From: an uncultured Paracoccaceae bacterium
GTDB lineage: Bacteria; Pseudomonadota; Alphaproteobacteria; Rhodobacterales; Rhodobacteraceae
Reading direction: 5' to 3'
Length of the DNA: 35,522 nucleotides
Assembly: GCA_937922155.1 (NCBI GenBank)
Contig: CAKZVL010000019.1
Location: 1-35,522, forward strand
The notes under the pieces were generated by a model that did not search any database, had not been told where the DNA came from, and worked only from the letters and a program-made list of their open reading frames with translations. This document shows positions 7,512 to 14,350 of this stretch, one piece after another. The translations under genes and the position numbers were made by a program. Each line of letters opens with the position of its first letter. Position 1 is the first letter of the stretch.

Positions 7512-8054
7512 ATGACCTTAGAACGTAAATTCTGCACGCTTGGCGATGGTGTGACTGTCACCGATGGCACGGTGATCGAAGGCTATGCATCACTGTTTGG
7601 TAAGACTGATCAAGGGGGCGACCGGGTTGCGGTTGGGGCCTATGGTGTATCGCTGAAGGCGCTGAAAGCGGCGGGGCGTAGTGTAAAGATGTTGTGGCAG
7701 CATGACCCAGCCCAGCCCATCGGCGTGTGGGATGAGGTGCGCGAGGATGCAAAGGGTTTGTGGGTCAAGGGCCGCCTTTTGCCCGATGTTGCCCGCGCCC
7801 AAGAAGCGGCGGCGTTGCTGAGCGCGGGGGCCATTGATGGATTATCCATCGGGTATCGCACCAAGCGTGCCCAAAAGGATGACAAGGGCGGCAGGCTTTT
7901 GTCGGAGTTGGAGCTTTGGGAAGTGTCGCTTGTGACGTTTCCGATGCTTCCTGATGCGCGGGTCGCGGCGAAGGGTGAGAGCCCAGAACCCCCAGCTTTG
8001 CGTGAACTGGCGGCGGTTTTTGAACAGGCGACAATGGCCCTGCGCCAGCCTTAG
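7512..8054 (+). CDS. GTA gene 4: prohead protease
   Basis: This 180-aa serine protease of the HK97 prohead family (S78-like) cleaves the N-terminal scaffold region from the capsid protein during head maturation. Candidate catalytic residues are His64 in MLWQHDPAQPIG, Ser112 in IDGLSIGYR, and an acidic residue in SELELWEVSLVTFPM (Glu134 or Glu137). I chose ATG 7512, which gives the normal MTLERKFCTL start; the frame extends 13 codons upstream inside the end of g3.5. It lies 23 nt before the capsid gene it acts on. Length and motifs look functional. Confidence 0.9.
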   Translation: MTLERKFCTLGDGVTVTDGTVIEGYASLFGKTDQGGDRVAVGAYGVSLKALKAAGRSVKMLWQHDPAQPIGVWDEVREDAKGLWVKGRLLPDVARAQEAAALLSAGAIDGLSIGYRTKRAQKDDKGGRLLSELELWEVSLVTFPMLPDARVAAKGESPEPPALRELAAVFEQATMALRQP

Positions 8055-8077
8055 CCCGCATAGGAAAGGACGAATAG

Positions 8078-9259
8078 ATGACTGTACCCGAGACGGAGTC
8101 TCGGACCGGGGAAGATTTGCCTCCGGCCGAGGAATTGAAGACGGCGATGGCCGGCTTTGTGAGCGAATTCAAGACATTCTCAACCGGCATTCATGCCACT
8201 TTGCAAAAACAGGAAGAGCGAATGAACAAGTTAGATCGCAAGACATTGATGGCCGGCCGCCCTGCGTTGGCATCGGCAGCAGAGGTCGAAGCCCCGCACC
8301 AAAAGGCCTTTGCAGCTTATCTGCGGTCGGGCGATGATGACGCGCTGCGCGGCCTTGAAATTGAGGGGAAGTCGCTGTCGACCGTGTTGGCGGCGGATGG
8401 TGGTTATTTGGTTGACCCCCAGACGTCTGACACGGTGCAGAGCGTTTTGTCGTCAACCGCGTCGGTGCGGGCGATTGCCAATGTGGTGAATGTAGATGCC
8501 ACGTCGTTCGATGTGTTGATTGATCATTCTGACGCAGGCGTCGGCTGGGCGAGCGAAAGTGGGTCGGTGAGCGAAACCGACACGCCGCAGATTGATCGCA
8601 TTACAATTCCACTGCATGAGCTATCCGCGCTGCCTAAAGCGTCGCAGCGTTTGCTGGATGACAGTGCCTTTGATATCGAAGGTTGGTTGGCGGGGCGTAT
8701 CGCCAATAAGTTCGCCCGGTCCGAAGCGGCGGCGTTTATCAACGGTGATGGTGTGGATAAGCCGACTGGTTTTCTGACCTATCCAACAGTTGAGAACGAC
8801 AGTTGGAGCTGGGGCAACCTTGGTTATGTCGCCACGGGCAGCGCGGGCGCGCTGAGTGCGGCGGATCCTATGGTTGATCTGATTTATGCGGTGTCTGCCC
8901 AGTATCGTGTGAACGGTAGCTTTGTGATGAACTCGCGCACAGCGGCGACGATCCGCAAGTTGAAGGACGCGGATGGGCGATTCCTTTGGGCGGATGGTTT
9001 GGCGGCGGGAGAACCTGCGCGATTGCTTGGCTTTGGCGTTTTGATTGCAGAGGACATGCCGGATATTGCTGATGGTGCTTTTGCCCTGGCTTTTGGTGAT
9101 TTCGGCGCAGGTTACACGATTGCAGAACGACCTGATTTGCGGGTGTTGCGCGATCCGTTTTCGGCCAAGCCTCATGTGTTGTTCTATGCAACCAAGCGCG
9201 TGGGCGGGGCTGTTTCCGACTTTGGCGCGATCAAGCTTTTGAAATTCGCTGAGACCTAG
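8078..9259 (+). CDS. GTA gene 5: major capsid protein
   Basis: This 393-aa HK97-fold capsid protein builds the GTA head. Residues 1 to about 75 are charged and helical (EELKTAMAGFVSEFKTF, then KQEERMNKLDRK) and look like the internal scaffold segment removed by gp4. The mature part follows, with STVLAADGGYLVDP, PLHELSALPKASQRLLDDS, AAFINGDGVDKPTGF and a C-terminal RDPFSAKPHVLFYATKRVGG typical of the family. A GGAAAGGA ribosome-binding site precedes the ATG. A hairpin and a 175-bp gap follow the stop, which may help set the high capsid dose relative to tail proteins. Confidence 0.94.
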   Translation: MTVPETESRTGEDLPPAEELKTAMAGFVSEFKTFSTGIHATLQKQEERMNKLDRKTLMAGRPALASAAEVEAPHQKAFAAYLRSGDDDALRGLEIEGKSLSTVLAADGGYLVDPQTSDTVQSVLSSTASVRAIANVVNVDATSFDVLIDHSDAGVGWASESGSVSETDTPQIDRITIPLHELSALPKASQRLLDDSAFDIEGWLAGRIANKFARSEAAAFINGDGVDKPTGFLTYPTVENDSWSWGNLGYVATGSAGALSAADPMVDLIYAVSAQYRVNGSFVMNSRTAATIRKLKDADGRFLWADGLAAGEPARLLGFGVLIAEDMPDIADGAFALAFGDFGAGYTIAERPDLRVLRDPFSAKPHVLFYATKRVGGAVSDFGAIKLLKFAET

Positions 9260-9276
9260 GTTCAGCGCCACGCTTA

Positions 9277-9307
9277 GGCGGTGCGCCCGTAAGGTTGCGC
9301 CGTCTTT
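9277..9307 (+). terminator. Hairpin after the capsid gene; possible partial terminator
   Basis: A 9-bp stem pairs 9277-9285 with 9296-9304, with three G-T wobbles and a 10-nt loop. It is followed by TTT and then a C run. It starts 18 nt after the g5 stop. The U tract is too short for a strong terminator, so partial termination or 3'-end protection of the capsid mRNA is more likely. This is inference from the predicted fold. Confidence 0.4.
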
Positions 9308-9434
9308 CCCCCGGCTTTGCGTTCGATTTTCGGCGCGTATCGTCCAGCTGCTCCCTTCCGTCCGAGCGAACGTGTCGGGAGTGAACGCAGGGTCGGGGAC
9401 CAATCGTCCAGAGTTTGAAATCCGGAGAGACCCG

Positions 9435-10031
9435 ATGATGCTGACCGAATTGACTGCTGTGCCGGAAAGCGCGCTGCCTGTTACCGCGTTGAAAGACCAT
9501 TTGCGCCTTGGCACTGGGTTTGCGGATGATGCTTTGCAGGATGGTCTTTTGACCGCTTATCTGCGCAGTGCCTTGGCCTCGATCGAAGGGCGCACGGGCA
9601 AGGTATTGTTGCAGCGGTCGTTTGAGTGGTCCCTGTTTGAGTGGCGACATCCAACGCGCCAGCCCTTGCCGCTGGCCCCGGTAAGTCAAGTGACAGAGGT
9701 CGTGCTGGAGGCCAGTGATGGGTCTGCCGTTGTGATGCCAAGTGGCTGGCGTTTGCGCCCTGATGCCCAACGCCCTGTTTTAATCGCGGAAGGCACGTGT
9801 TTGCCCGCAATTCCGTCGGAGGGGGCTGTTAAAATTCGCATGTTGTCAGGTTTTGGCCCCGTTTGGTCGGATGTGCCTGCGGATTTGCAGCAAGCGGTGT
9901 TGATGCTGGCCGCACATTTTTATGAGAACCGCGCGCAAATGCAGGGCAAGGGGGAGGCGATGCCGATGGGCATTCGTGCCCTGATTGAACCTTACCGCAC
10001 TGTGCGCGTCTTTATGGGGTCCAAGCCATGA
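9435..10031 (+). CDS. GTA gene 6: head-tail adaptor
   Basis: The 198-aa protein matches the phage gp6-type connector that docks under the portal (called adaptor in the RcGTA structure). Visible features are the helical opening LPVTALKDHLRLGTGFADD, DGLLTAYLRSALASIEGRTG, and the C-terminal DLQQAVLMLAAHFYENRA, which is characteristic of these connectors. I chose the first ATG of the pair at 9435/9438, behind GGAGAG at 9424-9429. An open extension to 9372 has no support. The stop overlaps the g7 start as ATGA. Confidence 0.88.
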   Translation: MMLTELTAVPESALPVTALKDHLRLGTGFADDALQDGLLTAYLRSALASIEGRTGKVLLQRSFEWSLFEWRHPTRQPLPLAPVSQVTEVVLEASDGSAVVMPSGWRLRPDAQRPVLIAEGTCLPAIPSEGAVKIRMLSGFGPVWSDVPADLQQAVLMLAAHFYENRAQMQGKGEAMPMGIRALIEPYRTVRVFMGSKP

Positions 10032-10363
10032 GCCCTGCATTGAACCGAGCCCTCGTGCTGGAAGACCCTCTACGCACGGCCGATGGCGCGGGGGGGTATG
10101 ATCTGAGCTGGGTTGCCCTTGGCACGCTTTGGGCTGAGCTGCGCCCCGGTTCTGGGCGGGAGCGTGAAGTGCATGCGCTGCCCCGTAGCCAAGCGCCGTT
10201 TGTGGCGACGGTGCGTGCGGTTGGCGTGGATGCGCCGTCGCGCCCTAAGCCGGGCCAACGGTTTCGCGAAGGCAATCGAATTTTTCACATACACGCAGTG
10301 ACAGAAGCCAATGGCAACCGTCAGTTTCTAACCTGTCGCGTGTCAGAGGAGGTGGCCACATGA
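10028..10363 (+). CDS. GTA gene 7: head closure (stopper) protein
   Basis: This 111-aa protein of the SPP1 gp16-like head-tail family forms the ring that closes the head below the adaptor (stopper in the RcGTA particle). The pattern LEDPLRTADGAGGYDLSWVALGTLWAEL at the start and KPGQRFREGNRIFHIHAV later is typical of the family. It overlaps both neighbours by ATGA junctions, which points to translational coupling from g6 through g8. Length is normal, and there is no sign of decay. Confidence 0.85.
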   Translation: MSPALNRALVLEDPLRTADGAGGYDLSWVALGTLWAELRPGSGREREVHALPRSQAPFVATVRAVGVDAPSRPKPGQRFREGNRIFHIHAVTEANGNRQFLTCRVSEEVAT

Positions 10364-10770
10364 GTTATGCTGTTGCGGGTCCGCTTCAAACGGCAGTGTT
10401 CCAAGCGTTGATCGCCGACGCTGATTTGACGGCAATGGTTGGGAGCAACATTTTTGACGCGCTACCCTCTGGTGAGGTGCCGTCGCTGTACGTGGCCCTT
10501 GGCCCCGAAAAGGTGCGCGATGCCTCTGACATGACGGGCGGTGGTGCTTTGCATGAGATGACGATTTCGGTGGTCAGTGACAATGCGGGTTTTGCCACGG
10601 CCAAGCTGGTCGCGGGCCTTGTGTCAGATGCCCTTGTCGATGCGGATCTGACCCTTAGTCGCGGTGTGTTGGTCAGCCTCATTTTCCACAAAGCGGCGGC
10701 GGCCCGTGTCGGATCGGGTGATACCCGCCGCGTTGATCTGATTTTTAGGGCGCGCGTTTGCGATGCCTAA
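10360..10770 (+). CDS. GTA gene 8: tail terminator (DUF3168)
   Basis: This 136-aa protein has the DUF3168 layout: N-terminal PLQTAVFQALIADADLTAMVG, a central YVALGPEKVRDASDM strand, and a C-terminal GDTRRVDLIFRARV strand. In tailed phages and in RcGTA this protein caps the tail tube and joins it to the head. It starts in an ATGA overlap with g7. The major tail gene follows after 45 nt with a fresh strong ribosome-binding site. Confidence 0.87.
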   Translation: MSYAVAGPLQTAVFQALIADADLTAMVGSNIFDALPSGEVPSLYVALGPEKVRDASDMTGGGALHEMTISVVSDNAGFATAKLVAGLVSDALVDADLTLSRGVLVSLIFHKAAAARVGSGDTRRVDLIFRARVCDA

Positions 10771-10815
10771 TCCCATGAAACGAATGCCCCGAAACCTCAT
10801 GAAGGAGTGATGGCG

Positions 10816-11235
10816 ATGTCAGCACAGAACGGAAAAGACCTATTGGTCAAGATTGATATGACTGGTGATGGTCAATTTGAAACTGCCGCTGGGCTGCGTG
10901 CGACGCGCATCAGCTTTAACGCGGAAACGGTGGATGTGACGAGTTTGGAAAGCCAAGGTGGTTGGCGTGAACTGCTTGCTGGTGCGGGGGTGAAGACCGC
11001 TGCTGTGTCCGGGTCAGGGGTGTTCAAGGATGCCAGCACGGATGAGCGGGTGCGCCAGATCTTCTTTGACGCGGAGATGCCGGAGTTTCAGGTGATCATA
11101 CCCGGCTTTGGCACGATGGAAGGGAAGTTCCAAATCACGTCGATCGAGTATTCGGGGAGTTACAACGGGGAGGCGACGTATGAGATGTCGCTCGCCTCTG
11201 CCGGGGTGCTGGCGTTTGAGGCGATGAGCGTATGA
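10816..11235 (+). CDS. GTA gene 9: major tail tube protein
   Basis: This 139-aa protein is a member of the TP901-1-type major tail family and forms the tail tube. Visible features are KDLLVKIDMTGDGQFETAAG, LRATRISFNAETVDVTSL and the C-terminal FQITSIEYSGSYNGEATYEM. I chose ATG 10816: AAGGAG at 10802-10807 is then 8 nt away, against 2 nt for the ATG at 10810. A strong ribosome-binding site fits a protein needed in many copies. The stop overlaps the g10 start as ATGA. Confidence 0.9.
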   Translation: MSAQNGKDLLVKIDMTGDGQFETAAGLRATRISFNAETVDVTSLESQGGWRELLAGAGVKTAAVSGSGVFKDASTDERVRQIFFDAEMPEFQVIIPGFGTMEGKFQITSIEYSGSYNGEATYEMSLASAGVLAFEAMSV

Positions 11236-11546
11236 CGAACCCTTTGGCCGGAGAGGTCACAGTGCAGATCGATGGTGTGCCCCATGTTTGCAAGCTGACG
11301 TTGGGCGCCATTGCGGAGCTGGAGGCGCGTTTGGAGAGTGACAGTTTGATGGAGCTTGTCACCCGGTTTGAAGAGGGTCGCTATTCCGGGCGCGATGTTC
11401 TGGCGCTGGTGGTCGCCGGTTTGCGCGGTGGCGGTTGGCAGGGTGGGACATCCGACCTTTTGTCTGCGGATATTGAAGGTGGGCCGTTGGGCGCTGCCAA
11501 GGTTGCGGCCCTGCTTCTTGCCCGTGCCTTTACCCCGCCGAGTTAG
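11232..11546 (+). CDS. GTA gene 10: tail assembly chaperone (GTA-gp10)
   Basis: This 104-aa protein is of the GTA-gp10/TAC family. The pattern NPLAGEVTVQIDGVPHVCKL followed by LGAIAELEARLESDSLMELV is typical. The family keeps the tape measure soluble and helps recruit tail tube protein. It is followed three bases later by g10.1. In many siphophages the two tail chaperones are made by a frameshift; here they are separate ORFs. Confidence 0.85.
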   Translation: MTNPLAGEVTVQIDGVPHVCKLTLGAIAELEARLESDSLMELVTRFEEGRYSGRDVLALVVAGLRGGGWQGGTSDLLSADIEGGPLGAAKVAALLLARAFTPPS

Positions 11547-11549
11547 CGC

Positions 11550-11741
11550 ATGGATTGGACGACATTACTGGGCGTGGCCTTGCGCGAGTGGCGCATGTTG
11601 CCACGGGATTTCTGGGCGCTAACCCCGGCAGAGCTGGGCCTGATGTTGGGCCTTGATCAGATGCCACCGCGTATGGGGCGTGAGCGTTTGCAAGATTTGA
11701 TCCGGGATTTTCCGGACGAAAGGACACAAGATGGCAGATGA
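11550..11741 (+). CDS. GTA gene 10.1: second tail assembly chaperone (rcc01693 type)
   Basis: This 63-aa protein with MDWTTLLGVALREWRMLPRD and DFWALTPAELGLMLG matches the phage TAC_6 / rcc01693 family. Its place between gp10 and the tape measure is conserved in Rhodobacterales GTAs and corresponds to the second tail chaperone of siphophages. It ends 11 nt inside g11, so translation is probably coupled. It is short but convincing because of the conserved W, P and L pattern and its position. Confidence 0.82.
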   Translation: MDWTTLLGVALREWRMLPRDFWALTPAELGLMLGLDQMPPRMGRERLQDLIRDFPDERTQDGR

Positions 11742-12393
11742 TCTGGACCAGTTAGACACGTTGGATGCGGATGTGGCCGCCCTAGAGCGCACATTGGGTG
11801 ACGCAAGCGCCATGACGCAGGCCTTTGATAGTGAGCTGCGGTCGGTTCAAGGGACGTTGCAAGGCACGACCCAGCACCTTGGCAATTTGGAACGTGGTTT
11901 TTCCAATGGGTTGCGCAAGGCGTTTGATGGTCTCGCCTTTGATGGGCTGAAGCTGTCTGATGCGTTTGGCATTGTCGCAAAGTCGATGGCGGATACGGTT
12001 TATGCCGCAGCCATCAATCCGGTTGCCCAGCATTTTGGTGGGTTACTGTCGGATGGTGTGAATGCGGCCGTAGGGGCGTTGATCCCAAACGCCAATGGCG
12101 GATCGTTTTCGCAAGGCCGCGTGATGCCGTTTGCAAAGGGCGGGGTAGTCAATGGGCCCACGACCTTTCCCATGCGCGGGGCAACTGGGTTGATGGGCGA
12201 AGCAGGGCCAGAGGCGATTATGCCGCTGACCCGTGGGGCTGATGGCAGCCTTGGCGTGCGCGCGCAGGGATCGGGTGCGATGCATGTCACGATGAACATC
12301 ACCACGCCTGATGTGGCGGGCTTTCAACGGTCCCAATCCCAGATCGCGGCCCAGATGGGTCGGATGCTGGGCCAAGGTCAACGTAATCGGTAA
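11731..12393 (+). CDS. GTA gene 11: tape measure protein
   Basis: At 220 aa this is very short for a tape measure, in line with the short RcGTA tail. The N-terminal third (DLDQLDTLDADVAALERTL, then LRSVQGTLQGTTQHLGNLERG) looks helical or coiled-coil. The middle holds FAKGGVVNGPTTFPM and LMGEAGPEAIMPLTRGADG, a phage tape-measure signature. The family sets tail length and travels with DNA during delivery. The start sits inside the end of g10.1. Start choice is clear: ATG after AAAGGA. Confidence 0.87.
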   Translation: MADDLDQLDTLDADVAALERTLGDASAMTQAFDSELRSVQGTLQGTTQHLGNLERGFSNGLRKAFDGLAFDGLKLSDAFGIVAKSMADTVYAAAINPVAQHFGGLLSDGVNAAVGALIPNANGGSFSQGRVMPFAKGGVVNGPTTFPMRGATGLMGEAGPEAIMPLTRGADGSLGVRAQGSGAMHVTMNITTPDVAGFQRSQSQIAAQMGRMLGQGQRNR

Positions 12394-12408
12394 GGGGAGA
12401 ACACAGAG

Positions 12409-13041
12409 ATGACATTCCACGAGGTACGTTTTCCTGCATCGCTGAGTTTCGGCGCAATTGGTGGCCCGGAACGGCGCACGGATATTGTGACGCTGGCCAA
12501 TGGGTTTGAAGAACGCAACACGCCTTGGGCGCATTCACGGCGTCGGTATGATGCGGGAATGGGCTTGCGATCCCTTGACGATTTGGGCGCGCTGATTGAG
12601 TTTTTCGAGGCACGCCAAGGCCAGTTGCATGGGTTTCGCTGGAAGGACTGGGCCGATTTCAAATCCTGCATTGCCGGGGATCAGATCGGCGCAGGAGATC
12701 AGCAGATTGCGCTGGGGGATGGGGAAATGACATCGTTTCAGCTGAGCAAGACGTATGCGTCTGGGCATGAAGGCTATGTTCGCCCGATCCTGAAACCTGT
12801 GAAGGGCAGCGTGCGCGTGGCGATCGAGGGTGCCGCGCAGCAGGATGGTGTTGATTATTCGGTTGATGTGGAGGCTGGGCACATCCGCTTTCCCGAACCG
12901 CCCGCACCGGGGGCGCGCATTACGGCTGGTTTTGAATTTGATGTGCCTGTGCGATTTGACACAGATCGTATTCAAACCGCTGTCAGCAGTTTTCAAGCGG
13001 GTGAAGCGCCCTCTGTTCCGGTGGTGGAGATTCGCATATGA
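12409..13041 (+). CDS. GTA gene 12: distal tail protein (DUF2460)
   Basis: The 210-aa product has the DUF2460 pattern: FHEVRFPASLSFGAIGGPER at the start, EFFEARQGQLHGFRWKDWAD near residues 64-84, and a C-terminal VRFDTDRIQTAVSSF. In the RcGTA particle this is the distal tail protein, linking the tube to the baseplate hub. It has its own GGGGAG ribosome-binding site. The stop overlaps the g13 start as ATGA. Confidence 0.88.
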   Translation: MTFHEVRFPASLSFGAIGGPERRTDIVTLANGFEERNTPWAHSRRRYDAGMGLRSLDDLGALIEFFEARQGQLHGFRWKDWADFKSCIAGDQIGAGDQQIALGDGEMTSFQLSKTYASGHEGYVRPILKPVKGSVRVAIEGAAQQDGVDYSVDVEAGHIRFPEPPAPGARITAGFEFDVPVRFDTDRIQTAVSSFQAGEAPSVPVVEIRI

Positions 13042-13919
13042 GCAAAGACGCGCTTTTTGCCCATCTGAAGTCGGGGCATACCCATGTTTGCCAATGCTGG
13101 TCGATCAAGCGGCGCGATGGTGTGATCTTGGGCTTTACCGATCATGACAGGCCGCTTTCGTTTGAGGACATCTTGTTTCGCGCCGATAGTGGGATGGCGG
13201 CCAAGGCGTTGGCCAGTGGTACGGGGCTGTCGGTCAATAACTCCGAAGCGCTGGGCCTATTGCAGGCGGATGTAATTACCCAAGTTGATATTCAGGCGGG
13301 CCGTTATGACGGGGCCGAGGTCACCAATTGGACCGTGTGCTGGGATGATGTGAGCGCGCGGCGCGTGAACTTTCGCGGGCATATCGGACAGATCATCTTA
13401 AGCGGCGGTGCATTTGAGGCGGAGCTGCGGGGGTTGACGGATGCGTTGAACCAACCGCAGGGGCGCAGTTATCTCAAGCGGTGTTCTGCGGTGCTGGGCG
13501 ATAGTGCGTGCGGTGTTGATTTGACCAGCGAGATTTATCAGGTCGATGGCGTCTTGGCTGAGCTTGTCAGTGAAACGGTTTTTCGACTGCCTTTGTCCGG
13601 GTATAACGAGGGTTGGTTTACGCAAGGCCGGTTGAGCGTCTTGGACGGCCCTGCAAGTGGGTTGAGTGCTGCGATTAAGCTGGACACGACGATTGATGGC
13701 TGGCGGCATATCGCGATTTGGGACCCGTTTGGGATTGCGCCTGCGCCGGGGAACGCAGTTCGATTGCAAGCCGGGTGCGACAAGAGCGCACAAAGCTGTC
13801 GGGTGAAGTTTTCCAATTTGGTCAACTATCAAGGCTTTCCTCATATTCCCGGTGACGATTGGTTGGTCAGTATTCCGCGCAGTGACAGCCGCAATGATGG
13901 GGGGAGCCTGACGGGATGA
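13038..13919 (+). CDS. GTA gene 13: tail hub protein (DUF2163)
   Basis: This 293-aa protein matches the DUF2163 / phage TIGR02218 family and forms the baseplate hub. It opens with FAHLKSGHTHVCQCWSIKR and DGVILGFTDHDRPL. Four cysteines, at 149, 158, 247 and 254 (C-X8-C and C-X6-C), fit the family pattern thought to hold an iron-sulfur cluster, as in lambda gpL. Two more cysteines lie at 18 and 20. The C-terminus FSNLVNYQGFPHIPGDDW is family-typical. ATGA overlaps are present at both ends. Confidence 0.88.
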   Translation: MSKDALFAHLKSGHTHVCQCWSIKRRDGVILGFTDHDRPLSFEDILFRADSGMAAKALASGTGLSVNNSEALGLLQADVITQVDIQAGRYDGAEVTNWTVCWDDVSARRVNFRGHIGQIILSGGAFEAELRGLTDALNQPQGRSYLKRCSAVLGDSACGVDLTSEIYQVDGVLAELVSETVFRLPLSGYNEGWFTQGRLSVLDGPASGLSAAIKLDTTIDGWRHIAIWDPFGIAPAPGNAVRLQAGCDKSAQSCRVKFSNLVNYQGFPHIPGDDWLVSIPRSDSRNDGGSLTG

Positions 13920-14347
13920 GTGATATCGTCATTAAGGCCCGTGCATGGCTGGGCACGCCGTACCTGCATCAAGGCACGTACAAAGGTAAGGGCTGCGATT
14001 GTTTGGGGCTGATCCGCGGGGTTTGGCGCGAGGTTCTGGGCGCAGAGCCGGGCGTTGTGCCGCCTTATACGCCGGATTGGAGCGAACCTGCGGGTGAAGA
14101 AGCACTGATGTTAGCGGCGCAAAGCTGGCTTGTTCCTGCGGATGGCGATTGCTGGCAGGCGGGGCAAGTTTTGTTGTTTCGGATGCGCCAGAACAGCGTC
14201 GCTAAGCATCTGGGTATTTTGAGCGGTGGCGCGACCGGGTTTTCCTTCATTCACGCCTATAGCGGGCATGGGGTGATCGAAAGCCCCTTGTCGGGGCCTT
14301 GGACGCGCAAAGTCGCTGCCCGTTTCACATTTCCTTTGGAGGGATAG
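13916..14347 (+). CDS. GTA gene 14: NlpC/P60-type cell-wall peptidase
   Basis: This 143-aa cysteine peptidase of the phage NlpC/P60 group is a baseplate enzyme expected to cut peptidoglycan in the recipient during DNA delivery. The catalytic Cys is most likely Cys29 in GKGCDCLGLIRG; Cys27 is adjacent. The His is in VAKHLGILSG. The opening ARAWLGTPYLHQGTYKGKG is typical of the family. ATGA overlap with g13 and a 3-nt gap to g15 place it in one translational unit. Confidence 0.9.
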   Translation: MSDIVIKARAWLGTPYLHQGTYKGKGCDCLGLIRGVWREVLGAEPGVVPPYTPDWSEPAGEEALMLAAQSWLVPADGDCWQAGQVLLFRMRQNSVAKHLGILSGGATGFSFIHAYSGHGVIESPLSGPWTRKVAARFTFPLEG

Positions 14348-14350
14348 TCG

